A DNA stretch of 64,000 bases from positions 372,001 through 436,000 of the forward strand of contig NZ_JAKNTW010000008.1 of the NCBI RefSeq assembly GCF_022213955.1, read 5' to 3'. The position numbers were made by a program, and so were the translations under genes. This DNA comes from Dolomitihabitans soli. Lineage in GTDB: Bacteria > Actinomycetota > Actinomycetes > Streptosporangiales > Streptosporangiaceae. Of this stretch, positions 11,597-19,848 are shown in pieces. Numbering within the stretch: the first letter of the stretch is position 1; each line of letters begins with the position of its first letter. Below the pieces are notes generated by a model. It saw nothing but the letters and a program-made list of their open reading frames with translations. It had not been told where the DNA came from and did not search any database.

Positions 11597-11763
11597 GCTG
11601 CTTCCTACCTCGCTGTTCTCTACGGTCCCCCTGACGGTAACCCGTCGCACAGGCTTCCCATCCCCACGGGCTACCCGATCCCTTCCCGGTCCACCCACAA
11701 GGACGCAGAATAAGGGTCAGTGAGTGCCGCCGTCGCCTAGCCCACCCTCGGAGACTAATCGCT

Positions 11764-11949
11764 GTGCTCGACTACTCCTACTTGGATATGTACATCCCGC
11801 GCGACACCTCAAGGGAGGCCGCCCGGCAAATCCTGACCGAACACGCCGAGCACGGAGACTGGGAACTCGACCGACTGCGACTGTATCCCGACGGTACCCG
11901 CCATGTACGACTGCGCCGCAAGATCATACGTGTGGCTCGCACGATGTGA
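11764..11949 (+). CDS. Small conserved protein, DUF5703 type
   Basis: The 61-residue basic protein starts at GTG 11764, with GGAG ten bases upstream. The pattern of an aromatic N-terminus, PRDTSREAARQ, then HGDWELDRLRLYPDGTR and RRKIIRV matches the short DUF5703 family I recall from streptomycetes; no function is known. It is divergent from topA and followed by a hairpin. Confidence 0.75.
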   Translation: MLDYSYLDMYIPRDTSREAARQILTEHAEHGDWELDRLRLYPDGTRHVRLRRKIIRVARTM

Positions 11950-12007
11950 CCTATCGGTATGAGTTACGCCACTTTTCCGACTCGTCTCCCCTACCTTCCG
12001 GACATGG

Positions 12008-12046
12008 CTTTGCCCGTCCCGAGTCGCGCACCCGGAACGGGCAAAG
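12008..12046. terminator. Hairpin between convergent DUF5703 and chaplin-like genes
   Basis: Arms CTTTGCCCGT (12008-12017) and ACGGGCAAAG (12037-12046) pair perfectly, extended by nearby GC pairs. It lies between two convergent genes and could serve both. Confidence 0.65.
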
Positions 12047-12092
12047 CAGTTTCGCGCCGCCGAAACCTCGTCAGGAGGCGGAGCGTTATCCG

Positions 12093-13718
12093 TTACTTAC
12101 GGCCGAAACGGAGCCGGCGGGTGGTGGCGAAGAGCGTCGCCGAGGCGGCGAAGATCGCACCCAGCATCAGCGCCACCAGCGCGCCGGAGTTCATCCCCTT
12201 GACACCTGCCGGCTGCTCGGCGCTCATCAGCCCGACAGGAAGACCCGCGGGCAGGCTGGCGGTCGCCCCGCCCAGGGGGGTGCCCCTGGTCAGCTCGTTG
12301 ATCGGGTTGGGAGCCTTCTCCGCGGCCTTGCCGGCCTCGCCCTTGGTCCACTTGGGGGTCTTGGCGGACTTCGGAGCCTTGGGAGCCTTGGGAGCCTTGG
12401 GAGCCTTCGCGGTCTTCGCGGGCGTGACCGGGGTGGCGGGCAGACCCGGCGCGTCCGGCACCGCGGACAGACCCGCGTCGCCGACGAGCGGCAGGCCGGC
12501 GCCCTCCACCTGGTGGGTCACGTTGGAGACGTCACCGATGCCGCCGACCGCGGGCACCGGGGGCAGCTCGGGCATCAGCCCCTTGGCGGCGACCGGCTTC
12601 TTGACCTGGCCGGACTGGCGCTGCGGGCCACGGTTGGCGTCCGCACCGCCGACGCGGGAACCGCCGAGGCACCCGGCGGCGGCGTCGCCCAGGGCGGCGA
12701 CCGAGTTGCCGCAGACGGTGATCGGCGCCGAGACCGGCGCGGTGACCTGGTTGCCGCCGAGCACGCTGCCGACGCCCGAGGTCCTGTTACCGCTGGTGCC
12801 ACGGCCGTCGTTCGACACGGTGGCGCCGCCGCGGCAGGACCCGAACGCGTTGCCCACGGCCGCGACCGCGTTGCCGCAGACGTTGGCCGGCGCCGAGATC
12901 GGGGCGATCACCTGGTTGCCGCTGGCCACGCCGAACCGGCCGTTGGTGTCGTTGCCCCGCGATCCGGGCGTGGCGGCCTGCTGGTAACGGCGGCCGTTGC
13001 GGCCGTCGTCGACGCTCGCGCCGCCCTTGCAGTTGGAGAAGGCGTTGCCCCAGACGGCCGCGGAGTTGCCGCAGATGTTGATCGGCGCCGAGATCGGGGC
13101 GATCACCTGGTTGCCACCGAGGACGCTGTGCCGGCCCTCGGTACGGTTCCCGCCGGTTCCCGCGCCGCTGTTCCTGACCGTGGTGCCGCCCACGCAGCCG
13201 GCGTTGGAGTTGCCGAAGACCGAGGCCGCGTTGCCGCAGGCGTTGATCGGCGCCGAGATGGGCGCGGTGACCTGGTTGCCGCCGAGCACGCTACCGAGGC
13301 CGTCGGTGCGGTTGCCGCCCCGGCCGGTGTTCTTGACCGAGGCGCCGCCCTTGCAGCCCGCGTCGGAGTTGCCGACCACGGAGATCGCGTTTCCGCAAGC
13401 GTTGATCGGTGCGCTGACCGGCGCGTCGATCTGGTTGCCGCCGAGCACACTGTGGCGGCCCGAGGTCTGGTTGCCGGAACCACGGGCGGTGGAGTTGTCC
13501 ACCGAGGTACCGCCCTGCGAGGAGGCGGTGGAGTTGCCGCCCACACTCGGGGCGTTGCCACTGATGTCGATCGGCACGGAGACGGGCAGGTTGAGCTGGT
13601 TGCCGCCACCGACGGAGTGATCCCCGTCGGTGTCCGCGAAGGCGGTGCCGCTGCCCAGAGTCATGACGGCGACGGCGAGAAGTGCAGCCGGGGCAGAACT
13701 CTTAGCCCACGTACGCAT
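12093..13718 (-). CDS. Six-repeat chaplin-like surface protein
   Basis: The 541-residue secreted protein has a signal peptide ending near GTAFADT. Six repeats of about 60-70 residues follow, each built on GGNQ..APISAPIN.CGN...GN....C.GG. The first repeat lacks both cysteines and the other five keep the pair. The repeat resembles the chaplin domain, whose members assemble amyloid-like hydrophobic films on aerial hyphae of streptomycetes. A linker rich in KAPKAPKAPK leads to a C-terminal hydrophobic helix and RRLRFGRK tail, without an LPXTG-type sortase motif that I can see. ATG 13718 has AGGAG seven bases upstream and starts directly at the signal peptide. The film-forming role is inferred. 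Confidence 0.88.
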   Translation of the reverse strand: MRTWAKSSAPAALLAVAVMTLGSGTAFADTDGDHSVGGGNQLNLPVSVPIDISGNAPSVGGNSTASSQGGTSVDNSTARGSGNQTSGRHSVLGGNQIDAPVSAPINACGNAISVVGNSDAGCKGGASVKNTGRGGNRTDGLGSVLGGNQVTAPISAPINACGNAASVFGNSNAGCVGGTTVRNSGAGTGGNRTEGRHSVLGGNQVIAPISAPINICGNSAAVWGNAFSNCKGGASVDDGRNGRRYQQAATPGSRGNDTNGRFGVASGNQVIAPISAPANVCGNAVAAVGNAFGSCRGGATVSNDGRGTSGNRTSGVGSVLGGNQVTAPVSAPITVCGNSVAALGDAAAGCLGGSRVGGADANRGPQRQSGQVKKPVAAKGLMPELPPVPAVGGIGDVSNVTHQVEGAGLPLVGDAGLSAVPDAPGLPATPVTPAKTAKAPKAPKAPKAPKSAKTPKWTKGEAGKAAEKAPNPINELTRGTPLGGATASLPAGLPVGLMSAEQPAGVKGMNSGALVALMLGAIFAASATLFATTRRLRFGRK

Positions 13719-13898
13719 GATGAGACTCCTGTTGTCGTTCTCGGGGGGATGACGTGCAGCTCGTGACATACGGGGTCGCCCCCGCTCAACGGAGTGCCAC
13801 GAGTTGGAAATGACGAGTTGCCCGCATGCGGGGACGGCGGCCGTCGGCACGCCACACTCCGCCGCCGGTCCGCTGCGCGGCCGGCTCAGGAAGCGGGA

Positions 13899-14471
13899 CT
13901 AGTCAGGGGAGAAGGAGGGCTCGTCCGCCGCTGTGCGGACGGCCGGAGGAAGCACCAGCGCCAGCGGCGCGGGCAGCAGCAGAAGTCGCGGGTCGAACAC
14001 CGACCTTGAGACATCCCCCACACCCGGCCCGAACTGGCCGGAGCCACCGCCACTCTGGGGCACGACACCATGGGCACCCGAGCTGTGATCAGCGGTGGAG
14101 TCTGCGGGAAGGGTCGGCTTCGACTGGCTGGTCAGCCCATCGACACCGCGTCCGGCCATCGCCTCGGCATTGTCCGTCGCCGTGGCGAGATCGCCGGTCT
14201 CCTGCGATTGGGACGCCCCTGTCGCCGCAGTGGAATCCGCAGCCGCCGGGGAAGCCCAGAGAAGTCCGAAAAGGACCGCGAGCAACCAACCGGCGGCGAT
14301 CAGGCCGCCGACCGTCAGCGCGCGCACGATGGCCTGCCGGGCGCCGGCCGCGAACCGCGCCATCCGGGCAGCCCGAGAGGTCATCCCGCCTTCACCGGAA
14401 GGAGTCACGGGCACGTGCCGCGCGGCGGCGGGGGCATGCGCCCTGCGCCACCGAACAGGCATGCGTGCCAC
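13899..14471 (-). CDS. Hypothetical single-pass membrane/secreted protein
   Basis: The protein is about 190 residues with an N-terminal basic region and one hydrophobic helix (around VGGLIAAGWLLAVLFGLLW) followed by ASPAAADS, as in a signal or anchor segment. A Ser/Gly-rich exported part and a second hydrophobic LLLLPAPLALVLPP stretch follow. GTG 14471 has GGGAGG four bases upstream; ATGs at 14462 and 14384 are alternatives. Same-strand placement just upstream of the chaplin-like gene suggests a cell-surface partner, but no family was recognised. Confidence 0.65.
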   Translation of the reverse strand: MARMPVRWRRAHAPAAARHVPVTPSGEGGMTSRAARMARFAAGARQAIVRALTVGGLIAAGWLLAVLFGLLWASPAAADSTAATGASQSQETGDLATATDNAEAMAGRGVDGLTSQSKPTLPADSTADHSSGAHGVVPQSGGGSGQFGPGVGDVSRSVFDPRLLLLPAPLALVLPPAVRTAADEPSFSPD

Positions 14472-14581
14472 GTGACCTCCCGAGTTTCGTCGAGCCGCCC
14501 CTGCAAGACGGCTCAACCCCTCCAACGGAGGGTTACGTTAGCACTACTGGGAGTCAGTGCAATGCTTTTTCAACGATCCCC

Positions 14582-15889
14582 TCAGGAGTGGTCCAGGAAG
14601 CGGTCAAGCACCCGCACCCCGAACTTGAGCGAATCGACGGGGACCCTCTCGTCCACCCCATGGAACATCCCGGAGAAGTCCAGGTCAGCCGGCAACCTGA
14701 GCGGCGCGAACCCGAACCCGCGCATCCCCAGACTGCTGAACGCCTTGAGGTCCGTCCCCCCCGACAACGTGTACGGCACAGCCAGGGCACCCGGGTCCTC
14801 GGCCACCAGCGCGTCGGCCATCGCCCGCACCAGCGGCCCCTCGAACGCCGTCTCCATGGCGATGTCGTGGTAGACGAACTCCCTCGTCACATTGGGCCCG
14901 AGCAGTTCGTCGAGCGTTTCGAAGAACTCCTCCTCGTACCCCGGCAGGAACCGCCCGTCCACGTGCGCGGTCGCCGTCTGCGGGATGACGTTGGCCTTGT
15001 AGCCGCTGCTCAGCATGGTCGGGTTGGCCGTGTTGCGGAGCACCGCGCCGATCATCCGGGCCAGCGGGCCCAGCTTGGCCACGTTCGCCTCGGCGTTGTC
15101 GGGATCGAACTCGATGTCCAGCGCGGCCGACGTCTGCTCCAGGAACATCCGCACGGTCGGCGTCAGCCGTACCGGCCACTCGTGGCGCCCCACCCGCGCC
15201 ACCGCCTCCGCGAGCTCGGTGACGGCGTTGTCGGAGTTCAGCATCGACCCGTGACCGGCCCGGCCCTTGGTGGTGAGCCGCATCCAGGCGACACCCTTCT
15301 CCGCCGCCTCGATCAGGTAGAGCCTGCGCGCCTCGTCGATCGACACGCTGAACCCGCCGACCTCGCCGATCGCCTCGGTGCACCCCTCGAACAGGCCGGG
15401 GTGCTTCTGTGCCAGCCACTGCGCGCCGTACTCGCCGCCGGCCTCCTCGTCGGCCGTGAACGCCAGCACGACGTCGCGCGGGGGCTTGCGCCCCTCCCTC
15501 AGGCGCTGCCGTACGACGGCCAGGATCATCGCGTCCATGTTCTTCATGTCCACGGCGCCCCGGCCCCAGACGCATCCGTCGGCGATCTCACCGCTCATCG
15601 GATGGTGCTGCCAGTCGTCCGCGTTGAACGGCACGACGTCCAGATGGCCGTGCAACAGCAACGCCTCCCTGGTCGGGTCGGCGCCCTCGATCCGGGCGAT
15701 CACGTTCGCCCGCCGGGTGTCGCTCTCCAGAATCCGCGACTCCAGCCCGACCTCGGCCAGCTTCTCCGCCACATACTCCGCCGCCACCCGCTCACCGGGC
15801 CCGGCGTTGTCACCGGCGTTGGTCGAGTCGATCCGGATCAGGTCGCGGCACAGCTCGACGACGTCATCCTCACCGTTGAGTCCCGTCAT
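14582..15889 (-). CDS. M20 family metallopeptidase / deacylase
   Basis: The 435-residue di-zinc hydrolase is of the ArgE/DapE/carboxypeptidase G2 family. Metal and catalytic motifs are LLHGHLDVVP, GRGAVDMKNM and TADEEAGGEYG, with a late SGGTDLKAF motif. The dimerisation-domain region contains HGSMLNSDNAV. ATG 15889 has GGAGGAG seven bases upstream, so the 33 residues of open frame before it are excluded. It probably cleaves a dipeptide or N-acyl amino acid; the substrate cannot be told from sequence. Confidence 0.92.
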   Translation of the reverse strand: MTGLNGEDDVVELCRDLIRIDSTNAGDNAGPGERVAAEYVAEKLAEVGLESRILESDTRRANVIARIEGADPTREALLLHGHLDVVPFNADDWQHHPMSGEIADGCVWGRGAVDMKNMDAMILAVVRQRLREGRKPPRDVVLAFTADEEAGGEYGAQWLAQKHPGLFEGCTEAIGEVGGFSVSIDEARRLYLIEAAEKGVAWMRLTTKGRAGHGSMLNSDNAVTELAEAVARVGRHEWPVRLTPTVRMFLEQTSAALDIEFDPDNAEANVAKLGPLARMIGAVLRNTANPTMLSSGYKANVIPQTATAHVDGRFLPGYEEEFFETLDELLGPNVTREFVYHDIAMETAFEGPLVRAMADALVAEDPGALAVPYTLSGGTDLKAFSSLGMRGFGFAPLRLPADLDFSGMFHGVDERVPVDSLKFGVRVLDRFLDHS

Positions 15890-16006
15890 ACCGGCTCCTC
15901 CACCTCTGTTATGTCTTACAGCCCATCCTGCCCTCGCCCTCCTCCATGAGGCACACCGAGGCTCCTGTCCACTCGCGGTATGACGCACACCCCAGAGTTT
16001 GCTAAC

Positions 16007-17770
16007 CTAAGTCCGCCGACGCGGGAGAGCCTCTCGCGTGCCAGGCACCACTGTCCGGGTGGCGGAATAGGCAGACGCGCTAGCTTGAGGTGCTAGTGTC
16101 CAGTGATGGACATGGGGGTTCAAGTCCCCCCTCGGACACGCACTCTGGTACATGCTGGGCCTAGCCTCGACTACGACAACCCTCTCCGAGGGGTCGTAGA
16201 CAAGGTTTAGGCCCATTTGCATGTACAGCTCGTTCTTGTCGGCTGTGTCGGCTTTCTCGAGAATTCTGGTCACCTCAGTCATCTTCGGGATCATTTCCTT
16301 CATCTCCTTCTCTGTGATCTCACGCTTCCTGGTGATCGCCCGCATCCGCCCCTCGGCCTGCAGCCGCTCAGCCCGGGTTTCGGCCATCCACCTGCCGACC
16401 TCCTGCGGATCGCCGCCAGCGTCCAAGGTCGAGCGGTAACGGCTCATCCGCCGGTCGCAGTCCTCGATCGTCTTCCTGGCCGCCTCGGTGACAACGCGGT
16501 CGGTCTCGCTGTTCTGGGCGTCCAGAAGGGCCTCGATGGTCCGCCCGAGATTGGCGGGAGTGAAGATCTGACAGATCCAGGGATCCAGCTCGGCGACGAT
16601 GTAGTCCTCCCGGACGTAGACCGTGCGGGGGTGTTCGATCTTGTTGGCGAGGGCATACTCGGCGGGGAACTTGCATCGATAGTGAGACCGACCGTTGTTC
16701 CAGGAGCCTTCCATTCGGCGGGTGCACGCACCGCAGTACAGCAGGCCACGTAGGGCATAGGGGCGTGGAGTGCTGCGCGGCTTCCGCTCGGTCGCCGGGC
16801 GACCGTTGGCCGACAGCAGCGTCTGTACCCGCTCGAAGGACTCGACGTCGATGATGGGCTCGTGGACGACCGCATCCGACCAAACCCACTTGTCCTCGGG
16901 ATTCCACTTCAGCTTGGTCACGTGCCCCTGGGTGACGTCGTTGACGTCCAGGAGTTCTTCCTGCTTATGCTGTCGGTTCCACACCTGTCGGCCGGTGTAG
17001 CGGGGGTTGAGCAGGATTGCACGGACGGCTGACTTGGACCAGGCGACGCCGCTTCGATGCCTGTTGCGGGCCTTGTCATAGGCCGAAGGGCAGGGGATGT
17101 TCTCCCGGGTCAGCCCTTCGGCGATCAGATAGAGGCCCTGGCCGTGGACGAACTCCACAAAGATTCTCGCCACTATGGGGGCGGTGAGCGGATCGGGCTC
17201 CAGGCGATGGACTCGCTTACCGTCGGCCGCCTTGCTCGGATTGGGGTGGGGGCCGACGTCCATGAGGCGGTAGCCGTACGGCGGGCGTCCGCCCAGGAAG
17301 CGTCCTTCGATCTTCGCCTGGGCCTCCATGGTCGTGCGGACTCGCATCCTGATGCGGTTGCGCTCACCCTTACTGATCCCGCCGAACATCAACATGATCA
17401 GCTCGTGAGCCTCGTTGGTCGGGTCGATCGGCCCGCCGATCTCCGGAACCCACAACCCCACGCCGTAGTGGTTGAAAAGCTCGAAAGTGTTGCCGAACTG
17501 GTTGCCGTAGAAGGCCCGCTGAGGTTCACCGACCACCACCGCCTCGAACCCCCGGTTCGGATTACGCAGTTCGGCCAGGAGGACGGCGGCCTCAGGCCGC
17601 CGCTGGGGCGGGATCGAGCGCGACTTGTCGACGTCGAAGAACTCGGCGACCACGACCCCGCCCCTCGACTCGATCAAGGCCCTGGATCGCGCCAACTGCC
17701 AGTTCCGGGACGAAGCAGGGTCCTGGTTGTCCTCCGTGGACACCCGACCCCAGAAAGCGAACGAGATCAC
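16007..17770 (-). CDS. Large serine recombinase (ICE integrase)
   Basis: The 587-residue recombinase would integrate and excise the element. The resolvase domain (about 3-150) has catalytic Ser11 in WGRVSTED and the R-rich EPQRAF and GERNRIRMRVR motifs. A recombinase domain (about 160-290), a zinc ribbon (C346, C349, C366) and a coiled-coil-like helix (about 420-510) follow. From residue 545 (CPRGDLNPH) the frame is antisense to tRNA-Leu, so the tail is imposed by the integration site. GTG 17770 has AGGAG five bases upstream; the 54 residues of open frame before it do not look coding. It is divergent from the zinc-ribbon gene at 17953. Confidence 0.93.
   Translation of the reverse strand: MISFAFWGRVSTEDNQDPASSRNWQLARSRALIESRGGVVVAEFFDVDKSRSIPPQRRPEAAVLLAELRNPNRGFEAVVVGEPQRAFYGNQFGNTFELFNHYGVGLWVPEIGGPIDPTNEAHELIMLMFGGISKGERNRIRMRVRTTMEAQAKIEGRFLGGRPPYGYRLMDVGPHPNPSKAADGKRVHRLEPDPLTAPIVARIFVEFVHGQGLYLIAEGLTRENIPCPSAYDKARNRHRSGVAWSKSAVRAILLNPRYTGRQVWNRQHKQEELLDVNDVTQGHVTKLKWNPEDKWVWSDAVVHEPIIDVESFERVQTLLSANGRPATERKPRSTPRPYALRGLLYCGACTRRMEGSWNNGRSHYRCKFPAEYALANKIEHPRTVYVREDYIVAELDPWICQIFTPANLGRTIEALLDAQNSETDRVVTEAARKTIEDCDRRMSRYRSTLDAGGDPQEVGRWMAETRAERLQAEGRMRAITRKREITEKEMKEMIPKMTEVTRILEKADTADKNELYMQMGLNLVYDPSERVVVVEARPSMYQSACPRGDLNPHVHHWTLAPQASASAYSATRTVVPGTREALPRRRT
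16053..16138 (+). tRNA. tRNA-Leu (anticodon GAG)
   Basis: The 86-base class II tRNA has acceptor GTCCGGG pairing with CTCGGAC (one G-T). The anticodon loop TTGAGGT carries GAG. A long variable arm (TGTCCAGTGATGGACA) is followed by T arm GGGGGTTCAAGTCCCCC. The discriminator is A; CCA is not encoded (next bases CGC), unlike the tRNA-Thr of this window. It is the insertion site of the element to its right. Confidence 0.95.
16111..16145. other. Probable ICE attachment-site half in the tRNA-Leu 3' end
   Basis: The recombinase frame runs from unique coding sequence straight into the antisense of the tRNA; codon 545 begins exactly at discriminator base 16138. The crossover core should therefore lie within or beside the T arm and acceptor stem. 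The partner att copy beyond the window is needed to define it. Confidence 0.5.
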
Positions 17771-17952
17771 CTCTACTCCTCTTCTGGACTGCCATGACCT
17801 GCGACGATATGGAGGCCGGACCTGTATGGGAGGCCCCAGGAGGGAAACTGTCACCGCAGAGGAGGTCAACCTGGCCACATCCATCACTCGACGAGCACCG
17901 CAACCTGTGAGACACCCGTGAGGAGACGCCAACTGCGGAGGAGGGCACGGCC

Positions 17953-18333
17953 GTGATCTCGATGTTGCTGTCCATCCTGCTCAACCGAAATCTGATGGGT
18001 GATCTGGAGTACGTCAGATGCGCCCGCTGCGGTACCACCGCCTCCAACCTGGAAGCCCCGCTGCTGACCTCCGCTACTTTCACGCTGACACGGGGGAAAC
18101 CCGTCGACGGCTATCGAACTCCCCCGGAGTGGACCTGCCCGGCCTGTGGCCGGGCAGGTCCCTTGGAGGTAGGAGAGTTGCTGACCAACGACACCACCGT
18201 GCAGTGCCGTCGTAGGTTCTTGTGCCGCTATTCCTGGACGGTGCCGGGCGCCGTAACGGTCGTGACCTGCCCGCGGTGCTACACGAAACAAGCGGGCCCT
18301 GCCGCAGAGGGGCTTACCGGAGGCATGCCTTGA
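17953..18333 (+). CDS. Small zinc-ribbon-like protein
   Basis: The 126-residue protein has three CxxC knuckles (CARC, CPAC, CPRC) plus CRRRFLC, suggesting one or two zinc ribbons. No family was recognised. GTG 17953 has GGAGGAGGG upstream. It is divergent from the recombinase, a place where ICEs often keep regulators, but a DNA-binding role is only a guess. The frame contains a perfect 13-base inverted repeat (18132-18144 with 18148-18160) that could form a strong hairpin in the message. Confidence 0.6.
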   Translation: MISMLLSILLNRNLMGDLEYVRCARCGTTASNLEAPLLTSATFTLTRGKPVDGYRTPPEWTCPACGRAGPLEVGELLTNDTTVQCRRRFLCRYSWTVPGAVTVVTCPRCYTKQAGPAAEGLTGGMP

Positions 18334-18532
18334 CGCCATTCCCCGCCGACTTAGGCCCCTGAGCAGAGTGGGTGCCATCACCGCGCCCTCATCACCCTGC
18401 ACCCACCGTTGCACGTGCCGACTTGCCTGATCGCCGCTCAGGCCGTGCTACCCGAAGCCGAGTCGCCCAGCCGGTGTGGCGGATCTGATCAGCAGACAGC
18501 ACACAGCCTTGAGGCGACAGCACGCATATCGA

Positions 18533-18724
18533 TCATCGTTCGCAAGTACTGGCTTCGTCTGTGCCCACATCGCAGCGCCCGTAGGCATCGAGCAGTATCC
18601 GCAGGAGAACGCGTGCCGCACCAGGAGTGACATAAGGCGTCACCTCGGGCAATACCACTCGAAGCCTGTCACGCCTGGGTGGCTCTGCGGCACGGGCTCT
18701 CTGAGCCTCTGTGGCCATGCTCAT
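18533..18724 (-). CDS. Small hypothetical protein coupled to the methyltransferase gene
   Basis: The 63-residue frame starts with ATGA overlapping the stop of the upstream C5 methyltransferase, as in translational coupling. The product is basic at the N-terminus and ends in a helix-like TPGAARVLLRILLDAYGR segment similar in style to short proteins seen in actinobacterial phages and ICEs. No function is proposed. Confidence 0.5.
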   Translation of the reverse strand: MSMATEAQRARAAEPPRRDRLRVVLPEVTPYVTPGAARVLLRILLDAYGRCDVGTDEASTCER

Positions 18725-19800
18725 CCATTCCCTGCTCTCGAACGGCCGCCGGATATCGCATCAAGCAACGCGAGCGCGTGGGTCGCCTGCTGGGGGACGA
18801 CGCCGTTGCCGAGAGCGTGCATGTGGGCTGTGCGGGGCAGGTCTATGTTGGTGACCCAGCCGTCGGACAACCCCATCATCCATTCGACGAAGCGGGCGGA
18901 GAGCCGAGGCTGGCCTCTGGTTCCAAGTTCGGTGGGGTCGGGCGCGGGCCTGTCGGAGGCTGCTTCCCATCGGCGGACGGCAGCGCCGTAGGGGCCCCAG
19001 TCGGGTTGGCGGCCGGCGGGGCCGAGTTCGGCGGCGCGGCGGTAGGTGTCGGTGGTCCAGTGCCGCCAACGCAGTCCATCGGCCTTTGAACCTTCGCCGC
19101 TTCCGATGCCGCTGAAGGGATGAGCTTGATCGCGATGGCCAACGGGAGTGCTCGGCGAGGTTGCTGACGGTTTCGGCGGTTGAGCCAGGACTCCGCCGTT
19201 TCCCCATCGTTCGGGTTGCAGGCGGCCGGAGTCGGCAGAAGATACGCGCACGCCACGTCTGGAAGGTTCAGAGCATGGCCGTCGGCTCTCCGTGCCACAG
19301 CGTCCGCCGCGCCGCAGTGGTCGCGAGCTGTCGGGGTGGGTAGCAAGGAGGAAGAGCCTTTCCCTGCGGTGGGGGGCGCCGACGTCGGAGGCTCGTACGC
19401 ATGTCCACGCCGTGTCGTACCCGAGCGCGGCCAAGTCCCCGAGAACACGGTCGAGTCCTCGGCTGCGGAGGGCGGCGACGTTCTCCAGGATGACGAGGCC
19501 GGGTCGTAGAACGCGAAGGGCCTTGGCGATGGCGAACCAGAGTCCACTACGTGTCTCCTTGGTCATTCCGGCACCACGGCCGGCGTAGCTGATGTCCTGG
19601 CAGGGGAATCCAGCGGTGACGATGTCCACGCGCGGGACCGCAGCCCAGTCGACGGCGGTGAGATCGCCGAAGTTGGGCGCGACGGGGAAACGGGTCTCAA
19701 GGATCTTGGCCACGTGCGAGTCGTTGTCAGCGCACCAGGCCAGGCGGGCACCGTAGGACTCCATGACCGCCAGGTCGAGCCCTCCGTAACCTGTGCACAT
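18721..19800 (-). CDS. C5 cytosine DNA methyltransferase, phage/ICE type
   Basis: The 359-residue enzyme transfers methyl from S-adenosylmethionine to C5 of cytosine in DNA. Motif I is GYGGLDLA. Nucleophile Cys67 lies in AGFPCQDIS, motif VI is ENV (106-108), and motif VIII is in GAPHRRERLF. Motif X is near LGNGVVPQQA, with a VEWMMGLSDGW segment before it. No partner endonuclease is adjacent, so it reads as an orphan modification enzyme. ATG 19800 is the first clear start; the frame stays open upstream but runs antisense to the HAD gene. Part of the gene has a second open frame (18876-19547), described in the findings. Confidence 0.9.
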   Translation of the reverse strand: MCTGYGGLDLAVMESYGARLAWCADNDSHVAKILETRFPVAPNFGDLTAVDWAAVPRVDIVTAGFPCQDISYAGRGAGMTKETRSGLWFAIAKALRVLRPGLVILENVAALRSRGLDRVLGDLAALGYDTAWTCVRASDVGAPHRRERLFLLATHPDSSRPLRRGGRCGTESRRPCSEPSRRGVRVSSADSGRLQPERWGNGGVLAQPPKPSATSPSTPVGHRDQAHPFSGIGSGEGSKADGLRWRHWTTDTYRRAAELGPAGRQPDWGPYGAAVRRWEAASDRPAPDPTELGTRGQPRLSARFVEWMMGLSDGWVTNIDLPRTAHMHALGNGVVPQQATHALALLDAISGGRSRAGNG

Positions 19801-19848
19801 AGAGCCGATCCACGGGCTTGAGATCGGCGCTCGATAGAGTGACTGTCC

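Noticed and set aside
12690-13640. Regularly spaced similar sequence considered as CRISPR or DNA repeat array
   Set aside because: The repetition follows the protein repeats of the chaplin-like gene and keeps the reading frame; no spacers of CRISPR type. No CRISPR array was seen in the window.
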